A stretch of 22,924 nucleotides of DNA from Zygnema cylindricum (lineage: Eukaryota > Streptophyta > Zygnematophyceae > Zygnematales > Zygnemataceae), in NCBI GenBank assembly GCA_037447655.1, contig JBBHKE010003555.1:291508-314431 (forward strand). The letters run 5' to 3'. Below, piece by piece: positions 17,294 through 22,924 of this stretch; the stretch's first letter is position 1, and every line of letters starts with the position of its first letter. A program made the position numbers and the translations under genes. The notes below the pieces were generated by a model that saw only the letters and a list, made by a program, of their open reading frames with translations, did no database searches and was not told where the DNA came from.

Positions 17294-17653
17294 TTAGTTT
17301 ACAAGAGATACCCAAATCTGAGAGGAAGATATAACATGCATAAGAGGAATCGCAATACCATTCCCTACTTTTTTGAGAAGTAAGAGCTTAGCAACCTTGT
17401 CTTTATAGTTCCAATTTTCATAATCTGACCATTCAGTTTGACTCCTTGTCAACATTGCAAGTGCCTTGCTAATGGTGTTGTTGTTATAGTCTTTGACAAT
17501 GGAGTCCATCGAGAAGCAATTATCCTTCTCCTTGTCTTCCTTCTCTTCATTTCCAAAGTCAAAGTCAGAATACTGACCCGACTCAAATCTGATTTTGACT
17601 TCTTCGTTATACTTCAATGGATCAGTAGACTTTACTTCATTCACCACCACTGT
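17294..17653 (-). pseudogene. Copia acidic post-integrase linker joined to Gag N-terminal part
   Basis: A 118-codon minus-strand frame. The first part (VVNEVKSTDPLKYNEEV, then DFGNEEKEDKEKD) is acidic, like the linker that follows Copia integrase, and lies directly after the integrase C-terminal frame with a one-frame shift. The second part (KALAMLTRSQTEW, SDYENWNYKDKVAKLLLL) resembles the Gag helical region. RT, RNase H and LTRs, which should stand between them, are absent. That junction makes the block circularly permuted. Confidence 0.6.
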
Positions 17654-17945
17654 GTTTTACCAAAATGAAATCATTTTTTTTCAAGTAATACACTCGATAT
17701 CCTTTTGTGCTCTCATCATATTCTACAAGATATCTTGGTTTCCCTCTTCCCTCTAACTTCCGTTTAGTCTTATCGGAATCTAAATTGTAGACTCGACGTC
17801 TAAACACTCTCGGACTAGAAAATTGTGGTTTTCTTCCCGTCCACCTCTCATATGGAGTTTCCTCCTGAATTGCTTAAGTTAGGACTCTACGTTTTATGAA
17901 GTTAGCATAGTTCATAGACTCTGCCCGAAGCCAAAGAAGAAGGAC
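17654..17945 (-). pseudogene. Copia integrase C-terminal part (inverted block)
   Basis: The minus strand reads AESMNYANFIKRRVLT, a stop, then ETPYERWTGRKPQFSS, RRVYNLDSDKTKRKLEGRG, KPRYLVEYDESTKGYRVYYL. This is the integrase end with the conserved TPYE.W.G.KP and YD..TKGYRVY motifs. It is the expected continuation of the core fragment that ends at 15420 with SMLTDKR, but it stands upstream of it in the reading direction. Confidence 0.85.
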
Positions 17946-19676
17946 AAAAAAACAACATCTGAGGTAACACCACAATATAAAGTGGAAACCGACGAGGAAC
18001 TTGATCAAACATCGGAATAGGAATATAAGGGAGATGAAAATCTTCGTAACATGTAAATCCTCAAATCACAAAAATGTCTCACCCAGAATATCCTTAGACA
18101 TACTTAGAGGCCATAAATACCCCAAAAAGCAACCGGTGGATCACTGCCATCAATGAAGAAATGGCCTCAAACATGGAAGCCAATACATTGGAGTTGGTAG
18201 ATTATCCACACAACAGAAAACCAATTGGATATAAGTAGGTTTTTAAGCTTAAACTAAACCCAGATAATACCAATGAAAGATATAAGGTTAGGTTGGTTGC
18301 TAAAGGTTATACTCACAAAGAAGGAATAGACTATGAAGAAACCTTTGCACCTGTAGTTAGATTTCCCTATGTCAGAATCCTCTTAAGTTTATCCGCAACA
18401 AAAAATATTGAAATAAATCAAATGGATATTAAAAATGCTTTCTTACACGAAAAGTTAGAAGAAGAGATCAACTTGAGGCAACCAGAAGGATTTGTGGAAA
18501 GTGGAGAAGAAAGCAAAGTGTGCAAACTGATAAAATCACTTTATGGCCTTAAGCAAGCCCCGCGAAAATGGAACATAAAATTGGATGAATTAATGTCCGT
18601 TTTGGGATACATCAAAATAAGTTCAAATCACTCAATATATCTATTTGAGGATGAAAATGGAGTGATTTTTATTGCTATTTATGTTGATGATTTGTTAGTC
18701 TTAAGCAAGTCCTAAGATAAGATTAACAAATTCAAACACAATTTGAGAAGTCGGTTTGAAATGAAAGATCTCGGCGAAGCAAAATACATTTTGGGGATTC
18801 AAATGGAGAGGGATAGAGGGAGTAGAATTATAAGAGTCACTCATAAAGAAGCTATCAGTAATATGCTAGAAAAGTTTCAAATGGATAAAGCAAATGGGTG
18901 TACCACTCCCATGGATCTGAAAAAAGTATCGGAGGGGAGTGAAGAGGGAGGGATATTGATTTTGAATGATGAGATGGATGAGGAAGAAATGATGTTTATG
19001 GAAGGAATTCCTTATCGCCAAATTGTAGGCAGTTTAATTTACTTTATAAAACTATACACGTCCGGACATAGCAGCAGCTGTAAGTGTTCTTAGTGGTAGT
19101 CTAAATGAACCCAAAAAAAGAGATTGGGAAGTAGCCAAAAAAGTGATGAGATATTTGGTGAGAACAAGGAAATTATGGTTGCATTTCGGAGGGGAGCACA
19201 CTAACATTAACACTTGGAGTGATGCCTGTTATAGAGATGTGCTTTTAAGACGATATACAACTAGATACGTGTTGCAAATTGAATCTGGTGCATGCTGCTG
19301 GAGTAGCAAACAACAGAAAGTAGTTGCTCAGTCCACTATGGAGGCTGAGTACATGGCTTCTTGTGCTACCACCATAGAACTAATGTGGGTAAAATATCTA
19401 CTCGAAGAACTTGGGTTCATGAAATCTGGGACTCAGAATGTCTTTTGTGATAATCAAGCTGCTATCTTTATCTCACCTAATCCAAAACACCATTTCAAAG
19501 CTAAACATATAGATATAAGACTAAGCTTTGTGAGAGAGAAGGTTGAGAATAAAATAATTAAAATGGTTCATAAAAGTGATAAAGAGATGATTGCAGACAT
19601 GATGACAAAACGAGTGCCTTCCCCTAAGTTGATTTATTCCAGAGAAAATTGTGGACTTAAAGTAAAAGTTGAATAA
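17946..19676 (+). pseudogene. Copia linker, reverse transcriptase and RNase H
   Basis: A charged linker (KKKDKKTTSEVTPQYKVETD) leads to RT: NEEMASNMEANTLELVDYPH, KPIGYK, RLVAKGYTHKEGIDYEETFA, INQMDIKNAFLHEKLEEEI, SLYGLKQAPRKWN and the catalytic YVDDLLVL. Connection and RNase H follow: FEMKDLGEAKYILGIQMER, YRQIVGSLIYF, RPDIAAAVSVLSG, WSDACYRD, STMEAEYMASC, VFCDNQAAIFIS and HIDIRLSFVREKV. Lesions are TAG at 18236, TAA at 18713-18715, a +1 shift near 19056 and further stops before 18120. Catalytic residues of RT and RNase H survive, so decay is moderate. The RNase H frame (19143-19676) ends 13 bp before the 3' LTR. Confidence 0.92.
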
Positions 19677-19679
19677 AAA

Positions 19680-19689
19680 TTAAGGGGAG
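19680..19689 (+). other. polypurine tract before 3' LTR
   Basis: TTAAGGGGAG is followed at once by TGTTGAA, the start of the family A LTR. It is identical to the tract before LTR B at 9815. Confidence 0.8.
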
Positions 19690-19945
19690 TGTTGAAAAGA
19701 AGTATTTAATATTCAATTTTTAATTTATACTCTAGAGAGAAGAGAGAGAGATAGTCACCATGGCTACCCCCATTGTCACAAAGAAACAGGCATACAGGTA
19801 GACAGACGCATACAGGTAGACAGACTGAAATATGACCAAAATGTGCCCTGGTCCGGATTTGATCCTTGATTTGCAGCCTACAATGTAAACGTACGCCTTA
19901 TCCATTAAGGAGTTAACGAAATTAACTAAATTTCTTTTGTTATCG
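19690..19945 (+). mobile_element. Copia 3' LTR, family A copy 5 (5' part recognised)
   Basis: Starts TGTTGAAAAGAAG after the polypurine tract and aligns with 14196-14450: CTCTAGAGAGAAGA, AGTCACCATGGCTACCCCCAT, repeated ACAGGTAGACAGAC words, CTGAAA.A.GACCAAAATGT and the antisense tRNA-like module. Beyond about 19945 I can no longer follow the LTR; no TATA or R-region words are found before 20600, so the copy seems truncated or strongly diverged. The right end given is where similarity fades. Confidence 0.7.
19852..19910 (-). ncRNA. tRNA-like module antisense to the LTR (copy 5)
   Basis: On the minus strand: CCTTAATGGATAAGGCGTAC (A-box/D-arm), a TTTACATTGTAG stretch, and the B-box GGATCAAATCC, followed by GGACCAGGG. 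It is the close partner of 14374-14433. It lies 162-220 bp from the LTR start, like the others. Confidence 0.6.
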
Positions 19946-21690
19946 CTTACGACTCGGCGTGCTTTATTGTTCGCTTTTAGGTAAACCTCATTTTATTTGT
20001 AGTCAACAACAACAAAGCGTCTATTTGCTTCGTTTCTCTCACGCTAGGGAGCGGCCAACAACACACACGACATGGTACAAGATGTAATCGTTGTATTGGG
20101 TTGTGAAGCAAGATACGCAGTTAAACACGAAGTGTCGCATATGCTCACACTATTTCCAAAGTAGGGGTAAATGTGACCTTTGTGTGCAACTTGTGTTTTT
20201 ACATAGAGTGGCGAGAACATTAGGTGACGTAGTTCTCACAAACCCTACAACATCCTATGTTTCCTCACGCGTGGAATTACATACTAATGTTTACGGTGAA
20301 GATTGCAGCGGCCGTGAAAGACGCAAATACGCGCGTTGAGACCTAAGTGACAATTTTATATCATTTGATTTTGAGATCTTTAGTCTTAGGACCCTTTCTT
20401 TGACAAATTTTTAAATGACTGCGCTCAACGATCCTTTGAAGTTAGCAAACGTATCACCCTTTCTTCAACTCCCATGTTGACTTTCCATCGCCAACGTATC
20501 TCGGGCATTTTTCAATGTTCCCAAGCTTTGTTCCTTATTCGACAAAGGACGGTGAAGACTGATGGTTGAGTTTTATGAACTTACCTTTGCATCACCAAAT
20601 GCATATAGAGGATATTCGTTGTTCTAACTTTTATTGTGGCATGGTTTTAGGCTTAAATGTTTACGGTAGTTTTTACTTTTTGTAAGGTTTAGTTTATGTT
20701 TTTTCTTTTTCCTTTATCATTGTTTAACCTTAATTTTGCTTTTAGTCCTTAAGGTTGTTGGTCTTTCACCTTTGATGGTCATTAACTATTTTTGGTAACA
20801 ATCATGTCTTCTACTTTGGTCTTACCTTCGCATTTTCGGCATAAAATATTTTTATTTTAAGAGTACCTCGAACAAGTACTATTAAATTTTGCAGTCACAA
20901 CTAAACTGTAGAAAAAACACAATGCCAAAATAGAGTCGATGCATTGAAGTCAACGCATATAAGCGACACCAGGTCGTCGATACTTACCATTCCAAGTGCA
21001 CCACAAATGTACCAAACAGTATTGAAGGCGGCTACAAATTACAGAGGGCTTTCGTTTTATATTAGCATAGATCATGATGTGTGGCCTCCTTGCTGTTTTA
21101 TTGCGTTGGGCATTACACACCGTGGCGTTTTCGTAAGACCTCCACTTAATAAATCTTTATTGTAAATGCATTTTGTTAAAGAACAAAAATGATGCAGACA
21201 AGGGGAATTCACATTATTTAGACTTCTATTTTCATTCAAATTAGCGTTCTACCAAAAATCAACCATACTTCAACAAAGTCCAGTTTTACTTTTTTAACTT
21301 TTTCACTCTCAAGGACCATTTCGCCTGACTCCTCCTTCCCCCCTTGAATATAAAATATCCTATTTACAAACTACTTAAGTATTACTTTTGGTGAATGTAC
21401 TTTTCCCTACCCCCTCTCAGCCTAGTCTTTATGTCGTGACACATATGAGACATTTCTTGTGTGATTTTATGTTAACCTTTCCTAACATCCATGGCTCTAG
21501 AACTCTTTTGGCCGCCTGAAATAGCGGAACAAATCTACATATCTTTCACACAAGGAGAATTATGAAAAGATCGGATAGACTCAACATTTGAAGGTGTGCG
21601 TGCCTGAAGCCATACATCTATGATTCCTTATGCTAAATATTTTGAACTTGGAAAACAATCAAAATTCATGTATGTTTTTAGTACACGAGA
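19946..21690. other. intergenic DNA, no gene recognised
   Basis: About 1.7 kb. The first part may be LTR remnant. Frames at 20091-20339 and 20944-21165 resemble nothing I know and lack compositional support. No repeat, RNA gene or transposon end stands out. Confidence 0.45.
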
Positions 21691-21842
21691 TAGATGTTAC
21701 CTAATGTTGTTCAAGAACGCCACAAATAAAAAACCGTTAATTATCATACATTATCGTGTAATTTTAGTACATTATGATCAACATTCTTAAATAATGGCAT
21801 ATATATTACATTTATCGCAACAAAATGAGAAGATGTTCTCTA

Positions 21843-21860
21843 ATATGCACAGGTGCATAT
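21843..21860. repeat. short perfect inverted repeat
   Basis: ATATGCAC and GTGCATAT are separated by AG. Eight-bp arms with a 2-nt spacer could be a dimeric protein-binding site; no gene start is close. Confidence 0.5.
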
Positions 21861-21887
21861 CTACGTTCCAAAGGAATGCCTCAAACA

Positions 21888-22075
21888 TTACCTATCTTAG
21901 TGAATAACACGTAAATTTCTTATGTTGTTAACTTATAACGCATCGTTTACCTATGTTGCAAGAAAATGATACGTGCATGACCTCTGTAAAAGAATGAAAC
22001 GTATTATCTATGTTGTTGAATAATGATACATCCTTACATATGTAGTTAGAGAATGACACATACATTATCTTGCCA
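21888..22075 (+). repeat. degenerate tandem repeat, about 30-bp unit
   Basis: Successive units begin near 21888, 21919, 21948, 21979, 22004, 22034 and 22064 and follow the rough pattern TTACCTATGTTGTTGAA then AATGA.AC.TAC. A more distant unit (TTACCTAATGTTGTTCAAGAAC) lies at 21697. The units differ at many positions, so it is an old minisatellite. No coding frame is conserved between units. Confidence 0.6.
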
Positions 22076-22605
22076 GACTTAAGATACTATATCACTGAAA
22101 ATAAAACAAATACGATCACACGTCATTGAAGTTGAAAACATAAAATAACACCCACACAAATATAGCATTGCATATAAAAGCGCTATGATTTTATATAACT
22201 ACAACGATTATGTAGAATTATATGGGGAGTAAAAAAATATTTGTTCAATTGAGTCTCAACATCTTCATGCATGCAATAAGCAACCAAATATCTTCTTATG
22301 ATTGAGAAACCCAAAACCATGTTAAGACCAAGGCAAGTCCAAAATTATCTAAAAAAGTAAAAGAAAACCCAAAATATTTTTGAACACTTCCACGTAACCC
22401 AGAGTCCTAGTAAAACTGAACCAAGCTAAAATATTTATAAAATTGAATCCCAACTCTCTATTAGATTGACGAAACGGAAAACCTCTCACAAAAGAAGATT
22501 CGTAAATTACAAAAACTCCACCATTCTCTACGATGTTTCCATTAGTGATGAATGGAGCCAAATAGAGAGCTGATGTCAATCCACTTAACATTGAATTTTA
22601 ACCAT
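22076..22605. other. AT-rich stretch 3' of the lectin-domain frame
   Basis: This lies downstream of the minus-strand lectin stop and is probably its 3' flank or an intron. An 80-codon minus frame (22349-22591), hydrophobic at its end, follows the lectin stop by 14 bp; I recognise no domain in it. It could be a tail or membrane segment after a frame change, but nothing supports that. Confidence 0.4.
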
Positions 22606-22924
22606 TCAAGTATCCCAGTAACTTGTAAAATTCCACTGGCGCACCTCGTGATTGTCTCTATTTGTGTTAGTCGAAGCTGTAAAACCAATGTATGCCGAAC
22701 TCACTTGACCGCAAGTATCACATTCGGATGGTCGTAACAAATCACAAATTGAACGTGTGTATTCGATCCATGGGTTAATAGGCTTTTGCTTGGAAACAGT
22801 AAAATAGACTTTCCAAACGTTAGACAATCCGTTGTAATCCACCCATGCGTTCATAGTTTTGTTGACTTTATTGAGATTTGGAACCATTTTTGGAGAAATC
22901 GAATTTGAAATAAATCCTTCACGA
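22606..22924 (-). CDS. legume-lectin-type domain, C-terminal part (gene continues beyond window)
   Basis: The minus frame is open from the window edge to TGA at 22606-22608 (105 codons seen). Motifs are those of the second half of an L-type (legume) lectin domain: MNAWVDYNG (the AWVDYNG strand), KPINPWIEYT, and AYIGFTASTN followed by HEVRQWNFTS, where family members have YVGFSASTG..H.ILGWSF. Such domains bind sugars or other small ligands and form the outer part of plant lectin receptor kinases, or stand alone in secreted lectins. Between the last motifs there is an extra segment with three Cys (CDLLRPSECDTCGQ), unusual for the family. The frame stops right after the domain, so either it is a stand-alone lectin, an intron follows, or the gene is truncated. 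The upstream ATG at 22887 is internal to the domain and not the start. Confidence 0.65.
   Translation of the reverse strand, partial: REGFISNSISPKMVPNLNKVNKTMNAWVDYNGLSNVWKVYFTVSKQKPINPWIEYTRSICDLLRPSECDTCGQVSSAYIGFTASTNTNRDNHEVRQWNFTSYWDT

Noticed and set aside
8771-19910. treating the LTR-borne tRNA-like modules as independent SINE insertions
   Set aside because: At first the repeats with A- and B-boxes looked like SINEs, but they start with TGTTG after a polypurine tract at 19690, continue into TATA and R-like regions, and lead into gag at two places, which makes them LTRs.
20091-20339. 82-codon plus ORF with several Cys residues
   Set aside because: The Cys spacing resembles no zinc-finger pattern I know, and no flanking exon or homology supports it.
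21888-22075. CRISPR-like array
   Set aside because: Units are degenerate and directly adjacent without unique spacers, in a eukaryotic context.
22349-22591. 80-codon minus ORF after the lectin stop as a membrane tail of the lectin gene
   Set aside because: There is no convincing splice pair joining it to the lectin frame and no family match; kept only as a remark.

Overview
The window looks like nuclear DNA of a land plant. Three things point there: a spliced gene (small exons, GT-AG introns of 76 to 569 bp) whose best match from memory is plant Msp1/ATAD1; several decayed Ty1/Copia elements of plant type; and the end of a legume-lectin-type domain at the right edge. Telo-box-like A/T-rich repeats lie upstream of the gene. 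The species cannot be told from the sequence. No bacterial operon, CRISPR array or rRNA is visible.

Layout. Positions 1-768 hold short repeats and the presumed promoter. Positions 769-4392 hold an eight-exon gene for a membrane-anchored AAA protein of the Msp1/ATAD1 family. Its Walker A motif is intact, but the Walker B glutamate, the sensor-1 asparagine, the pore-loop aromatics and one of the paired arginine-finger residues are changed. The predicted product (about 374 residues) therefore looks like a pseudo-ATPase. A roughly 195-bp MITE-like element sits in its last intron, and a second copy lies 430 bp past the stop codon. Positions 5020-8517 are intergenic, with hairpins, short duplications and an inverted-repeat element (7941-8350) whose 3' flank is shared with positions 300-425.

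Positions 8518 to about 19945 are a graveyard of Copia retrotransposons. One LTR family (starting TGTTGAA) is seen at least four times (8518+, 12902-, 14196+, 19690+), and a fifth partial copy starts near 13677. Four carry a tRNA-like module, antisense to the LTR, at about the same distance from the LTR start. A second LTR family (9815-10580) is preceded by a polypurine tract and followed by a primer-binding site and a gag start, so it is the shared LTR of a tandem pair. Its 3' half, leader and gag start are repeated at 10727-11417. One plus-strand element (integrase end at 11882, linker and RT to 13676) is split by a minus-strand LTR. Another (LTR 14196, gag 15147, RT/RNase H to 19676, LTR 19690) contains an inverted block, 15420 to about 17945, in which gag and integrase are circularly permuted. 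A near-complete tRNA cloverleaf (16425-16496) lies inside that block. All Copia reading frames carry stops or frameshifts.

Positions 19946-22605 hold no recognisable gene, only a degenerate tandem repeat of about 30 bp (21888-22075). The right edge carries the minus-strand 3' end of a legume-lectin-domain gene (22606-22924).
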